From the NCBI RefSeq assembly GCF_024172125.1, contig NZ_JAMZEA010000009.1, forward strand, positions 310,001 to 374,000: a DNA stretch of 64,000 nt, written 5' to 3'. The position numbers and the translations under genes were made by a program. The notes beneath the pieces are model-generated. The model had not been told where the DNA came from. It saw nothing but the letters and a program-made list of their open reading frames with translations, and searched no databases. Numbering within the stretch: position 1 is the first letter of the stretch; every line of letters starts with the position of its first letter. The DNA is from Actinomadura rupiterrae. GTDB lineage: Bacteria > Actinomycetota > Actinomycetes > Streptosporangiales > Streptosporangiaceae. Below, one piece after another: positions 36,701 to 46,100 of this stretch.

Positions 36701-39700
36701 GTCGAGCCCGTGGACCACGTCACCGATCTTGGCCAGGCCGCGGTGACCGGCCTCGCCCGGGTCGCGCGCGCCGAGAACCCGGACCGGTTCGTCCTGGTCG
36801 ACATCGACGACCACCCGGCCTCGTACGCGGCGCTTCCCGAAGCGCTGGCCACGGCCGTCGCCGCCGGGGAACCCGAGATCGCGCTCCGCGCCGGGACGGC
36901 CCTGCTGCCGCGCCTGGCCCGGACGGCTCCCGCCGACCGCGTACCGATCACGCTCCGCCCGGACGGCACGGTCCTGATCACCGGCGGGACCGGAACGCTC
37001 GGCGCGCTGGTCGCGCGGCACCTGGTCACCGCGCACGGCGCGCGGCGGCTGCTGCTCACCAGCCGCTCCGGCGAGCGGGCGCCCGGCGCGTCCGAGCTGG
37101 CCGCCGAGCTGCGCGGGCTCGGCGCGGACGTGGAGATCGCGGCGTGCGACGCGTCCGACCACGACGCCCTCGCACGGCTCCTCGACGGCGTGCCGGCGCT
37201 GTCGGCGGTCGTCCATGCGGCGGGCGTGCTCGACGACGGCGTCATGACCGACCTGACGTCCGAGCGGATCGACGCTGTGCTGCGCGCCAAGGCCGTCTCC
37301 GCCTGGAACCTGCACGAGCTGACGACCGGGCGCGACCTGGACGCGTTCGTGCTGTTCTCCTCGCTCGCCGGGACGCTCGGCTCGGCCGGGCAGTCCTCGT
37401 ACGCGGCGGCGAACACGTTCCTGGACGCGCTCGCCCGGCACCGCCGCGCGCTCGGCCTGCCCGCCGCCTCCCTCGCCTGGGGGCTGTGGGAGCAGGACAG
37501 CGGCATGACCGGCCACCTCGGCACCGCCGACCTGGCCCGGCTCGCCCGGACCGGTGTCGCGCCGCTGCCTTCGGACGCCGGGCTCGCCCTGCTCGACGCC
37601 GCGCTCGCCTCGGACGAGCCGGTCCTCGTTCCGTTCCGGCTGGACGCGGCGGGCGCGCGGCGGTCGGCGGAGATCCCGCCGATGCTGCGCGGTCTGGTCC
37701 GTCCGGCAACGCCGCGCGCCGCCGCCGCTCCAGCCGCCGCCGGCACGCTCGCCGAACGGCTCGGCGGCCTTCCCGCGGCCGACCGCGACGCCGAACTGCT
37801 GGCGATCGTCGGGGCTCAGCTCGCGTCCGTGCTCGGCCATGACGATGGCGAATCGGTCGCGGCGGACCGTCCGTTCAAGGACCTCGGCTTCGACTCGCTC
37901 ACCGCGGTCGAGCTGCGGAACCGCCTCGCCAAGGCCACCGGCCTGCGGCTGCCCGCCACGCTGGTGTTCGACCACCCGACCCCGGCGGCGCTCACCCGGT
38001 TCCTGGCGTCCGAGCTGTTCGGCGACGAGGCGTCCGCCGCGCCCGTCACGCGGGTCGTGGCGGCCGACGAACCGATCGCGATCGTCGGGATGGCGTGCCG
38101 CCTGCCCGGCGAGGTGACCACTCCCGAGGAGCTGTGGCGCCTCCTGCTGGACGGCACGGACGCCACCACCGCGTTCCCGACCGACCGAGGCTGGGACCTG
38201 GACGCCCTCTACAACCCCGACCCGGACGTCCCCGGCACCTCGTACACGCGGCGCGGCGGCTTCCTGCGCGACGCGTCCGACTTCGACCCGGCGTTCTTCG
38301 GAATGAGCCCGCGCGAGGCCCTCGCGACCGACCCCCAGCAGCGGCTGCTCCTGGAGGTGTCGTGGGAGGCGGTCGAGCGCGCCGGGATCGACCCGGCATC
38401 GCTGCGCGGCAGCTCCACCGGCGTGTTCACCGGCCTGATGAAGAACGCCTACGACGGCGAGGGCGGCCCGCCCGAGCTGGAGGGCTACCTCGGGACCGGC
38501 AACACCGGCAGCGTCGCGTCCGGCCGGATCGCCTACACGCTCGGTCTCGAAGGGCCCGCGATCACGGTCGACACCGCCTGCTCGTCCTCGCTGGTCGCGC
38601 TGCACCTCGCCGCGCAGGCGCTGCGCAACGGCGAGTGCGACCTGGCGCTCGCGGGCGGCGCGACCGTGATGGCCACACCCGCCCTGTTCATCGAGTTCAG
38701 CCGCCAGCGCGGCCTGGCGCGGGACGGTTTCTGCAAGCCGTTCTCCGCTGCGGCCGACGGCGCGGTCTGGGCCGAGGGAGCGGGCGTCCTGCTGGTCGAG
38801 CGGCTGTCGGACGCGCAGCGCGCCGGGCATCCGGTGCTCGCGGTCATGCGCGGCTCGGCCGTGAACCAGGACGGTGCGAGCAACGGCCTCACCGCGCCGA
38901 ACGGACCGTCCCAGCAGCGCGTCATCAGGGCGGCGCTCGCGAACGCCGGGCTCACCCCCGACGACGTGGACGCCGTGGAAGGCCACGGCACCGGGACCAC
39001 CCTCGGCGACCCGATGGAGGCCGAGGCGCTCATCGCCGCCTACGGCCAGGAGCGCTCGCGGCCCCTGCTCCTCGGGTCGGTCAAGTCCAACATCGGGCAC
39101 ACGCAGGCCGCCGCCGGGGTCACGGGCGTGATCAAGATGGTCATGGCGATGCGGCACGGCACCCTGCCCGGCACGCTGCACATCGACGCGCCCACCCCGC
39201 ACGTGGACTGGACGCGCGGAGCCGTCGAACTCCTCACCGAGACGACCGAGTGGCCCGAATCCGGACGGCCGCGCCGCGCGGGCGTCTCGTCGTTCGGGAT
39301 CAGCGGCACCAACGCGCACGTCATCCTCGAAGCCGCTCCCGCGCCCGTTGAGGAGCCTGTTTCGCGTGACGATCGGCCGCTGCCGCCCGTCCCGTTCCCC
39401 ATCTCGGGACACAACGGCGCCGCGCTGCGCCTCCAGGCGTCCCGGCTGGCCGACCACCTCGACCACAACCCGGACATCCGTCTCAGCGATGTCGGCCACG
39501 CGCTCGCCACGGGCCGTCCGCGCCTGGCGCACCGTTCCTCGGTGATCGCCTCTGACCTGGACGAACTCCGGACCGGGCTGCGTGCTCTCGCCGAGGGTGC
39601 GAGTTCGCCGCTGGTCGTTCCGACCGCCTCCGGTGCTCCCGGCAAGGTGGCGTTCATGTTCACCGGGCAGGGCAGCCAGCGTCCCGGCATGGGCCTGAAA

Positions 39701-42700
39701 CTGGCCGGGACCCACCCGGCCTTCGCGAGCGCCCTCGCTCAGATCGCCGAGCTGTTCGGGGAGACTCCCGAAGCACTGCTCGCGCACGCCGAACTGGACC
39801 AGACCGAGCATGCGCAACCGGCGCTCTTCGCCCTCCAGGTCGCCCTCTACCGGCTCCTTGAGCACCACGGCATCACGCCCGATCTGCTCATCGGCCACTC
39901 GCTCGGCGAGATCAGCGCGGCTCACGTCTCCGGCGTCCTGTCGCTGGAGGACGCCTGCACGCTGGTCAGCTCCCGCGCCCGGCTCATGCAGAGCGCGGGC
40001 GGCGACGGCGCGATGATCGCGCTCGACGCGCCCGCCGGGACCGTCCGGGAACTCCTCCCGGACGACGGGACGGTCGCCATCGCCGCGATCAACGGGCCGA
40101 ACGCGACCGTCATCTCCGGCGACCACGATGCCACGCACCACGTCGCCGAGCAGTGGCGCGACCGAGGCGGACGCGCTCGTCCGCTGAAGGTCAGCCACGC
40201 GTTCCACTCGCACCACATGGACGCCGTTCTCGACGCGTTCCGCGAGGTCGCGGCCGGGCTGACCTACCACCGGCCGACCGTCCCGGTCATCTCCAACATC
40301 ACCGGCGAGATCGGCACCGAGCACGACGATCCCGACTACTGGGTCCGCCACCTGCGCGGCACGGTCGACTTCCACCGAGGCGTGACGACCCTGCACGCCA
40401 CAGGCGCGACCACCTTCCTCGAACTCGGGCCGGACGGAACGCTCACGACGCTCGCCACCTCGTCCCTTGCGGACGAGAAGGTGGCCCTGGCCGCGACGAT
40501 GCGCGTCGGGCAGCCGGAGGAGCGGACGTTCGCGCGGGCGATGGGCGTCGCGATCACCGCCGCCGATGCCACACCCGACTGGGAGGCGGTCTTCCCCGGC
40601 GCCCGGCGTATCGACCTGCCGACCAGCGTGTTCGACCGCCAGCGGTACTGGCTCATGCCGACGCGTCCGGCGGGAAGCGCGGAGCGGCTCGGCCTGGACG
40701 CCACCGGCCACCCGCTCCTCGGCGCCGCCATCGAGCCGGCCGACGGCACCGGGATCATGTTCACCGGCCAGTTGAGCACGGCCGCGCAGCCCTGGCTGCT
40801 CGACCACGCGGTGGAAGACGCCGTGCTCGTCCCCGGAACCGCGTTCCTCGACATGGCTGTCCACGCCGGGACGCGTGCCGGCACGCCGCGCGTCGAGGAG
40901 CTGACCTTCGAGCAGCCGCTCGTCCTCACGCCTGGCGATCCCGTCCGCATTCAGGTGGCGGTCGGCGGGCCGGACGACGAGGGTCGCCGCACGCTCAGCA
41001 TCCACGCTCGCGCCGCCGAAGCCGGGCCCTGGACGCGGCACGCGACGGGCACGCTCGCCGAGGCGCAGGCCACTCCCCCGACCGAATCCGCCGAAGCGTG
41101 GCCGCCGCCCAACGCCGAGCCACTCGACACAGACGACCTCTACGCCACCCTGGCCGGCCAAGGTCTCAACTACGGGCCTGCTTTCCGTGGCCTCCAGGCA
41201 GCCTGGCGGGACGGCGACGCGCTGTACGCCGACATCGCCCTTCCGGACGGGCAGGACGCCACCGGCTACGGGTTCCATCCCGCACTGCTCGATGCCGCGC
41301 TTCACCCGCTGGCCCACGCCTACGACGGCGACACCCTCCGACTGCCGTTCGCCTGGCAGGACTTCGAATGCTGGGCAGACGGTACGACTCGCGTGCGCGT
41401 CAAGCTGACCGCCTCCGGCGACTCCGTATCGGTGACCGTGTTCGACGAGGTGCAGTCGATCGCGGCCGGGACGCTTACGACGCGTCCTGTCGGCGAGCAG
41501 GCGTTGGCCGCGTTGCGGGCCGTCCGGCAGGAGTCGCTCTACACCGTCGAGTGGGTCGAAGTCCCGGCTCCGGGCACCGACACCGATGCCGTGCATCTCG
41601 AAGTGGACGACAGCGGGCGTCCCGAGGACGTCCTTGAGCGCACGGAACGCTCGCTCCGGGAAATCCAGGGCTTCCTCGCCGACCCCGCGAACGACGCCAG
41701 GCAGCTGGTCGTCACCGTCCCGAAGGACGGCCTGACCAGCGCTCCCACGCTCGGCCTCGTCCGCGCCGCCCAGGCCGAGAACCCCGGCCGCATCACCCTC
41801 GTCACCCGCCAGGACGGCGGCACGGTCGCGCCGCGCCTCGTCCGGACGGCTCCGACCGGCAAGGCTCCCGCGCCGCTGCTCCGCACGGACGGGACCATCC
41901 TGATCACCGGCGGCACCGGAACGCTCGGCGTGCTCCTCGCCCGCCACCTCGGCACCCGGCACGGCGCGCGGAACCTCCTGCTGACCAGCCGTTCCGGGCC
42001 GCGGGCCGCGAGCGCCGCCGAGCTCCGGGACCTCGGCGCGAACGTCGAGATCGTCGCCTGCGACGCGTCCGACCGCGACGCGCTCGCAGGGCTGCTCGAC
42101 GGAATCCCCGCCGACCGGCCGCTCACGGCGGTCGTCCACGCGGCGGGCGTGCTCGACGACGGCGTCCTGGCCGACCTCACTCCCGAGCGGCTCGCGGCGG
42201 TGATGCGCGCCAAGGCCGCCTCCGCGTGGAACCTGCACGAACTCACGGCCGGGACGGACCTGGACGCGTTCGTCCTGTTCTCCTCGCTCGCCGGGACGCT
42301 CGGCTCGGCCGGGCAGGCGAACTACGCGGCGGCCAACACCTTCCTCGACGCCCTCGCCTGCCACCGCCGCGCCCGGAACCTCCCCGCGACGTCTCTGGCC
42401 TGGGGACTCTGGGCGGCGGACAGCGGGATGACCGGCACGCTCGGCGCGGCCGACCGGAACCGCCTCGCCCGCACCGGCATCGCCCCGCTCGGCTCCGACG
42501 AGGCGCTCGGCCTCTTCGACGCCGCGCTCGGCCGCGACGAGCCAGTCCTGGTCCCGGCGCGGTTCGACCTCGGCGTGCTGCGCGAGCGGGCCGCCGAGGG
42601 CGCGCTGCCGGACGTCCTGCGCGGGCTCGTCCCGGCGGCGGTGTCCGGGCGCGCCGCGAAGCCGTCCGGGCCCGACCTGGTCACGCGGCTCACCGGACGG

Positions 42701-43105
42701 ACCGACCGCGAGCAGGAGCGGATCGTCCTGGACGTCGTCCGGTCCGAGGTCGCCACGGCGCTCGGGCACCCCGACGTCCGGACGGTCGAGGTCGAGCGCG
42801 GGTTCATGGACATGGGCTTCGACTCGCTCACCGCCGTCGAGCTGCGCAACCGGCTCAGCGCGACGGCGCGGCTGCGGCTGCCGGCGTCGCTGCTGTTCGA
42901 CCACCCGACGCCCGTCCGGCTGGCCCGGCACCTCCGCGGCCTGGTCGCGGCCGGCCTCCGGACGGACGGCGGCGACGGCCACTCCGCCACGACCCCCGAC
43001 CCGATCCCCGGCATCGACCCGCTCGCCGACCCGCTCGCCGCGCTCGACGACGCCACCGACGACGAGATCTTCGACCTGATCGACCGCGAGCTGGACGGCC
43101 GATGA
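27779..43105 (+). CDS. Type I modular PKS: modules 2-4, each KS-AT-DH-KR-ACP
   Basis: The product has 5108 residues. An N-terminal coiled-coil docking segment (1-30) precedes three modules. Module 2: KS Cys205, AT Ser645 with HAFH 744 (malonyl), DH His947, KR Tyr1499, ACP Ser1662. Module 3: KS Cys1893, AT with GHSQGE Ser2331 and YPSH at 2430-2433 (methylmalonyl-type), DH His2635, KR Tyr3208, ACP Ser3373. Module 4: KS Cys3601, AT Ser4041 with HAFH 4140 (malonyl), DH His4343, KR Tyr4849, ACP Ser5016. All DHs keep the His motif, YGPxFxG and the second Asp. All KRs carry the B-type Asp (LND or LDD), predicting trans double bonds. The C-terminus (DDEIFDLIDRELDGR) is a docking helix. AGGAAGG lies rather far (about 13 bases) before the ATG. 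Modules 2 and 4 are strikingly alike in AT and DH. Confidence 0.97.
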   Translation: MATADELRTYLRQATLDLHQARTRLRELESRTREPIAIVAMAARYPGADSPEALWDLAAGGRDAVTGFPADRGWDLDGLYDPDPEVPGKTYVTRGGFLHDAALFDPEFFGINRREAMAMDPQQRLLLEVAWESLERAGLDPAALRGSATGVFAGVIPQEYVSLGGADEEGLDGYLLTGSIPSVASGRVAYQLGLEGPAVTVDTACSSSLVAVHLAVQALRNGECGLALAGGVTVMATPGMYLEFSRQRGLAPDGRIKPFAAGADGTIWGEGAGVLVLERLSDAQRAGHPVLAVVRGSAVNQDGASNGLTAPNGPSQQRVIRAALANAGLTPDQVDAVEAHGTGTTLGDPMEAEALIAAYGQERSRPLLLGSIKSNIGHTQAAAGVAGIIKMVMAMRHGVLPGTLNVDEPSPEVDWSSGGLRLVTEATPWPESDGPRRAGVSSFGISGTNAHVIVEAAPAGEPVEARDAERPLPPVPFAISAHTEAALRAQATRLAAHLDRDPDLRLTDLGHTLAVGRPLREHRAFVVAADREGLPSGLRALGAGESSASVVTGTAGAAGTLAFMFTGQGSQRPGMGLGLAEAHPVFAAALAEVAELLGQTPEALLTHAELNQTEHAQPALFALQVALYRLLEHHGITPDLLIGHSLGEISAAHVAGVLSLEDACTLVSSRARLMQSASGNGAMIALNAPAEAVRSLLPDDGTVGIAAINGPNATVVSGDHDATHHVAQQWRDQGGRARPLKVSHAFHSHHMDPVLDEFRAVAAGLTYHQPRIPVISNVTGGIATELDDPDYWVRHLRGTVDFHQGVITLHAGGATAYLELGPDSTLTTLATGTLADEGVALSATLRPGRPEPETYALALARVASAGAATPDWDAIFPEARPVALPTTAFDRQRYWLAGGRSPGAAEVLGLDRTGHPLLGVATDLADGSGVVLTGRLSTGIHRWLPDHVVQGSVLLPGTAFLELATHAGTRTGTPHAEELTLVRPLVLTPGTPVRVQVTVSGPDDGGRRSVAVHARTDENEPWTRHATGTLSAAPEMPPAEPVGAWPPPDAEPLDIDALYETLSNQGLDYGPAFRGVRAAWRAGSDLYAEIALPEGQDAGGYGLHPALLDAALHPLPYAFGDDALRLPFAWQDFTIWAEGASAVRVRMAVTGDDTIELALSDGTRPIAAGTLTARPLTGEGLAAVRAARHDSLYGIEWKPLATPSDVPSRSWDEFGEDLQITAGADTVLMQIGSSGDGHPEAAHDLAERTLRHLQRFLGDSAMDDAHLVVTLAEDDLTAAPIVGLIRTAQAENPDRITLVTHDSPILRDRLDAALATDEPHIAFREGAMFAPRLARTTSNTTEPAPLRTDGTILITGGTGSLGALLARHLVTEHGARNLLLTSRSGPQAPGADELAAELRELGANVEIAACDASDHDALARLLDAIPAERPLTAVVHTAGVLNDATFSALTSDELHVVLKPKIDAAWNLHRLTRDNPDVTAFVLYSSIAATLGNPGQANYAAANTYLDALARHRRAENLPATSLAWGLWAQDGGMTGTLDTADRTRLARIGVAPLGTAEALALFDTALTRDDPFLAPFRLDAAGARQAPEIPAMLRGLVRPAPTRTAAHADGDQLGRLAALTGADRAAGLLAIVRGELAAVLGRSDRDAIPADRPFKELGFDSLTAVELRNRLSRLAGRRLPATLVFDHPTLNALSRFLGTELFGDADEQANRPAPTARTSADEPIAVVGMACRLPGDVSTPEDLWRLLTDGTDAVSGFPDDRGWDLDALYSPDPATPGTSYARHGGFVRDVAGFDPAFFGMSPREALATDPTQRLLLEVSWEAIERAGIEPGSLRDSSTGVFAGFMRSGYDSGNPPAELEGYLATGNIGSVVSGRIAYTLGLQGPAITVDTACSSSLVALHLAAQALRNGECDLALAGGATIMASPATFIEFSRQRGLAPDGRCKSFAAGADGTGWGEGAAMLLVERLSDARRNGHPVLAVVRGSAVNQDGASNGLTAPNGPSQQRVIRAALAAANLAPGDVDAVEAHGTGTTLGDPIEAQALIAAYGRERERPLLLGSVKSNIGHTQAAAGVTGVIKMILAMRHGVLPRTLHADEPSPEIDWSSGALALLTEPQPWPVDDRPRRAGVSSFGVSGTNAHVIVEAAAEPEPEPAASAEPPAIPWVLSARDEAAVREQADRLRQAVGALPPVDVGLSLATGRTAFDHRAVVIGRDREALRRGLDALAAGEPEPVIGLAAEVGRPVFVFSGQGGQWPGMALELAEQWPAFADKLRACEDALAAHAPWRLRDVLADAEALKKSDVVQPALFAVMVALAGLWRSFGVEPAAVVGHSQGEIAAAHVAGALSLDDAARAIVARSRVLTALAGAGGMASVELPAGDVERRIADLPELGVAAVNGADSTVLSGEVAALERFGAAVAAEGVRFRMLPVNYPSHGPQIERVRDELLEAFAPIRPRPAEIAFYSSVTGGLLDGAELDAAYWYRNARQTVRFADATAALLESGHEAFVEVAPHPVLTNAVRASAEAAGRAVVAVGSLRRDEGGFDRFLTSVGEAYAGGLAVDWTPALPGGRHADLPTYPFQRRRYWMASGTGAADVSAAGLAKVEHPLLGAVLAPADRDEPVFSGRVSAAAQPWLADHAVGDTVLLPGAAFVEAVLHAAREVGCARLDELTLAAPLVPADGGAQLQIAIGAPDEDGRRSVTVHSRPADADADEPWTRHATGTITPGEAAPPWRDEGVWPPRGATAIDVGTAYDDLAERGYHYGPSFQGLRAAWRRDGEVFAEVALPEDRTDDGHALHPALLDAALHPIALGLLGAHEGAVLPFAWEGVTVHAAGASVLRVRLTEDGDGRITVAGLDPAGGPVVTVSALTVRALDPGALPARTGGGALFRVEWSPLSAESAPALRVGVLGAVPVPGAERFDSLDAAGQAAPDVLVLPAPAGGPVTETVARTADLARAWLGDERTSASRLAILTANAARVEPVDHVTDLGQAAVTGLARVARAENPDRFVLVDIDDHPASYAALPEALATAVAAGEPEIALRAGTALLPRLARTAPADRVPITLRPDGTVLITGGTGTLGALVARHLVTAHGARRLLLTSRSGERAPGASELAAELRGLGADVEIAACDASDHDALARLLDGVPALSAVVHAAGVLDDGVMTDLTSERIDAVLRAKAVSAWNLHELTTGRDLDAFVLFSSLAGTLGSAGQSSYAAANTFLDALARHRRALGLPAASLAWGLWEQDSGMTGHLGTADLARLARTGVAPLPSDAGLALLDAALASDEPVLVPFRLDAAGARRSAEIPPMLRGLVRPATPRAAAAPAAAGTLAERLGGLPAADRDAELLAIVGAQLASVLGHDDGESVAADRPFKDLGFDSLTAVELRNRLAKATGLRLPATLVFDHPTPAALTRFLASELFGDEASAAPVTRVVAADEPIAIVGMACRLPGEVTTPEELWRLLLDGTDATTAFPTDRGWDLDALYNPDPDVPGTSYTRRGGFLRDASDFDPAFFGMSPREALATDPQQRLLLEVSWEAVERAGIDPASLRGSSTGVFTGLMKNAYDGEGGPPELEGYLGTGNTGSVASGRIAYTLGLEGPAITVDTACSSSLVALHLAAQALRNGECDLALAGGATVMATPALFIEFSRQRGLARDGFCKPFSAAADGAVWAEGAGVLLVERLSDAQRAGHPVLAVMRGSAVNQDGASNGLTAPNGPSQQRVIRAALANAGLTPDDVDAVEGHGTGTTLGDPMEAEALIAAYGQERSRPLLLGSVKSNIGHTQAAAGVTGVIKMVMAMRHGTLPGTLHIDAPTPHVDWTRGAVELLTETTEWPESGRPRRAGVSSFGISGTNAHVILEAAPAPVEEPVSRDDRPLPPVPFPISGHNGAALRLQASRLADHLDHNPDIRLSDVGHALATGRPRLAHRSSVIASDLDELRTGLRALAEGASSPLVVPTASGAPGKVAFMFTGQGSQRPGMGLKLAGTHPAFASALAQIAELFGETPEALLAHAELDQTEHAQPALFALQVALYRLLEHHGITPDLLIGHSLGEISAAHVSGVLSLEDACTLVSSRARLMQSAGGDGAMIALDAPAGTVRELLPDDGTVAIAAINGPNATVISGDHDATHHVAEQWRDRGGRARPLKVSHAFHSHHMDAVLDAFREVAAGLTYHRPTVPVISNITGEIGTEHDDPDYWVRHLRGTVDFHRGVTTLHATGATTFLELGPDGTLTTLATSSLADEKVALAATMRVGQPEERTFARAMGVAITAADATPDWEAVFPGARRIDLPTSVFDRQRYWLMPTRPAGSAERLGLDATGHPLLGAAIEPADGTGIMFTGQLSTAAQPWLLDHAVEDAVLVPGTAFLDMAVHAGTRAGTPRVEELTFEQPLVLTPGDPVRIQVAVGGPDDEGRRTLSIHARAAEAGPWTRHATGTLAEAQATPPTESAEAWPPPNAEPLDTDDLYATLAGQGLNYGPAFRGLQAAWRDGDALYADIALPDGQDATGYGFHPALLDAALHPLAHAYDGDTLRLPFAWQDFECWADGTTRVRVKLTASGDSVSVTVFDEVQSIAAGTLTTRPVGEQALAALRAVRQESLYTVEWVEVPAPGTDTDAVHLEVDDSGRPEDVLERTERSLREIQGFLADPANDARQLVVTVPKDGLTSAPTLGLVRAAQAENPGRITLVTRQDGGTVAPRLVRTAPTGKAPAPLLRTDGTILITGGTGTLGVLLARHLGTRHGARNLLLTSRSGPRAASAAELRDLGANVEIVACDASDRDALAGLLDGIPADRPLTAVVHAAGVLDDGVLADLTPERLAAVMRAKAASAWNLHELTAGTDLDAFVLFSSLAGTLGSAGQANYAAANTFLDALACHRRARNLPATSLAWGLWAADSGMTGTLGAADRNRLARTGIAPLGSDEALGLFDAALGRDEPVLVPARFDLGVLRERAAEGALPDVLRGLVPAAVSGRAAKPSGPDLVTRLTGRTDREQERIVLDVVRSEVATALGHPDVRTVEVERGFMDMGFDSLTAVELRNRLSATARLRLPASLLFDHPTPVRLARHLRGLVAAGLRTDGGDGHSATTPDPIPGIDPLADPLAALDDATDDEIFDLIDRELDGR

Positions 43106-43133
43106 GCCCGCTACCGCCACCGGAGAGGACGAG

Positions 43134-46100
43134 ATGAGCAACGAGGAGAAGCTCCGGACCTACCTGAAGCGGGTCACGGCCGACCTGAAGCTGACCCGCC
43201 AGCGCCTCCGCGAGGCGGAGTCGGCCGCGTCGGCGGCGCGGGAGCCGGTCGCGATCGTCGGAATGGCCTGCCGGTATCCGGGCGGTGTCGCCACTCCCGA
43301 GGGCCTGTGGGACCTCGTCGCGGCGGGCACGGACGCGATCGGCGCGTTCCCCACCGACCGTGGCTGGGACCTGGACGGCCTGTACGACCCGAACCCCGAC
43401 GCGTCCGGAAAGACCTACGTCACGCGCGGCGGTTTCCTGCACGACGCGGCGCGGTTCGACCCGGCGTTCTTCGGCATCAGCCCGCGCGAGGCCGTCGCGG
43501 TCGATCCGCAGCAGCGGCTCCTGCTGGAGGTCGCCTGGGAGGCGCTGGAACGCGCCGGGCTCGATCCGGCGGAGCTGCGCGGCAGCCGGACCGGCTTGTT
43601 CGCGGGCTGCATGTACGGGGACTACGCGACGCGCGTGCGACCGGCGCCGAGCGAGCTGGAAGGCAGCCTCGGCATGGGCAGCGCGGCGAGCGTGCTGTCC
43701 GGGCGGGTGGCCTTCACGCTCGGGCTGGAGGGCCCGACCGTCACCGTGGACACGGCCTGCTCGTCCTCGCTGGTCGCGCTCCACCTCGCCGTCCAGGCGC
43801 TGCGCAACCGCGAATGCGACCTCGCGCTCGCGGGCGGTGTCACGGTGATGGCCACACCGGCGACGTTCGTGCAGTTCAGCCGCCAGCGGGCGCTGTCGCC
43901 GGACGGCCGCTGCAAGGCGTTCAGCGCGGACGCCGACGGCACCGGGTGGAGCGAAGGGGCCGGGCTGCTCGCCGTCGAGCGGCTCGCCGACGCGCAGCGC
44001 CTCGGGCATCCGGTCCTGGCGGTCGTGCGCGGGAGCGCGGTCAACCAGGACGGCGCGAGCAGCCGCCTGACCGCGCCGAACGGCGAAGCACAGCGGCGCC
44101 TCATCGCCGACGCACTCGCCGCCGCCGGGCTGCACCCTAGGGACGTGGACGCGGTGGAGGCGCACGGCACGGGCACGACGCTCGGCGATCCGATGGAGGT
44201 CGAGGCGCTCATCGACGCCTACGGCCAGGAGCGCTCGCGGCCGCTGCTGCTCGGCTCGGTCAAGTCCAACCTCGGGCACACGCAGGCCGCCGCCGGGGTC
44301 GCCGGGATCATCAAGATGGTCATGGCGATGCGGCACGGCGTGCTGCCCAGGACGCTGCACGTCGAGCGGCCGACCGCGCACGTCGACTGGACGGACGCGC
44401 CGGTGCGGCTGCTCGCGCAGGAGAACGCCTGGCCGGACGAGGCGGACCGTCCGCGAAGGGCGGGCGTGTCGTCGTTCGGGATCAGCGGCACCAACGCCCA
44501 TGTCATCCTCGAAGCCGCCCCGGCCCGGGAGAACGCGGACGAGCAGGCTCCCCCGCTTCCCGCGCCCGTCCCGCTGCTGCTGTCGGCGAAGAGCGAACCC
44601 GCGCTCCGCGACCAGGCCGCCCGCCTCGCCGAGGTCGTCGGCGAGCACGAGCACGCGGACGTCGCGCACACCCTCGCCCGGCGCACCGCCTTCACCCACC
44701 GCGCCGCCGTCGTCGCCGACTCGGCGGAAAGTGTCCGGGCAGCGCTCGAAGCGCTCGCCGCGGGCCGTCCGGCACGGGACGTCGTGACGGGCAGCGCCCT
44801 ATCCGGGCCGAGCGCGTTCGTGTTCTCCGGCCAGGGCAGCCAACGCCCGGGGCAAGGAGCGGAACTATACGACGCGTGCCCGGAGTTCGCCGAGGCGCTG
44901 GACGAGGTCGCCGAGCATCTCGACCCGCATCTCGGAACGCCGATCCGGACGGTCATGTTCGCGCCGGAAGGCACCGCCCACGCCGAACTGCTCGGCCGGA
45001 CGTCCTTCACCCAGCCCGCGCTGTTCGCCTACCAGGTCGCGCTCGTCCGGCTGCTGAGCGAGATGGGCGTGACCCCCGACTATCTGATCGGGCACTCGCT
45101 CGGCGAGATCACGGCCACCCATCTGGCGGGCGTGCTCGACCTCCCCGACGCCGCCGCGCTCGTCGCCGCGCGGGCCCGGCTGATGGACGCCACGAGCACG
45201 GACGGCGCGATGATCGCGCTGCCCGTCGCCGAAGCGGACGTCCGCGCGCGGCTCACCGCGGACCTGCGCCCGTACCTGGACATCGCCGCCGTCAACGGGC
45301 CGTCCGCGACCGTCGTCGCCGGGGACGCCGACCGGGCCGAGGCATTCGCCGACCTGTTCCGTGCGGAGGGGTTCCGGGCCGTCCGGTTGAGGGTGAAGCA
45401 CGCCTTCCACTCGCCGCACATGGACCCGGTTCTGGAGGCGTTCCGCGAGGTCGCCGCCGGTCTCACCTACCGGCCGCCGCACACGCCAGTCGTGTCGAAC
45501 CTGACCGGCGAGCTGGCCGATCCGGATCAGCTCGCCTCTCCTGACTACTGGGTGCGGCACATCCGCGGGACAGTCCGGTACGCGGACGGTGTGCGGACGC
45601 TGTGGCGGCAAGGCCTCGTCCACTTCCTGGAACTCGGCCCGTCGCCAGCACTGACCTCACCGACGCGCGACACGCTCGCCGCCGAGGATCCGGAGGGGCG
45701 ATTCGCGGTCGTCCCGATGCAGGCACCGCGGCGACCGCAGGTTCATGCGCTCACGGCGGCGCTGGCCGAGGCGCACGCGGCCGGGGTGCCCGTGGACTGG
45801 ACGCGTCGCATGCCCGGACGGCATGTGCCGCTGCCGACCTACCCGTTCCAGCGGCAGCGGTTCTGGCTGGACGCGCCCGTCGCGGCGGGCGATGTGTCGG
45901 CCGCCGGGCTCGACGCGGCCGGGCATCCGCTGCTCGGCGCGTCGACCCGTGTCGCGGACGGCGGCGGCCTGCTCCTCACCGGACGCCTCTCCGCCGCGTC
46001 CCAGCCCTGGATCGCCGACCACTCGGTGCACGGCACGCCCCTGCTCCCCGGGACGGCCCTGGTCGAGCTGGTGCTGCACGCCGGTGCGGCGGTCGGGCTC

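Noticed and set aside
31430..43141. Very long antisense open frame (about 3900 codons) on the minus strand through PKS2
   Set aside because: Its translation is Arg/Gly/Val-rich with no domain motifs and mirrors the codon structure of the PKS on the other strand; stop codons are simply rare in this GC-rich frame.
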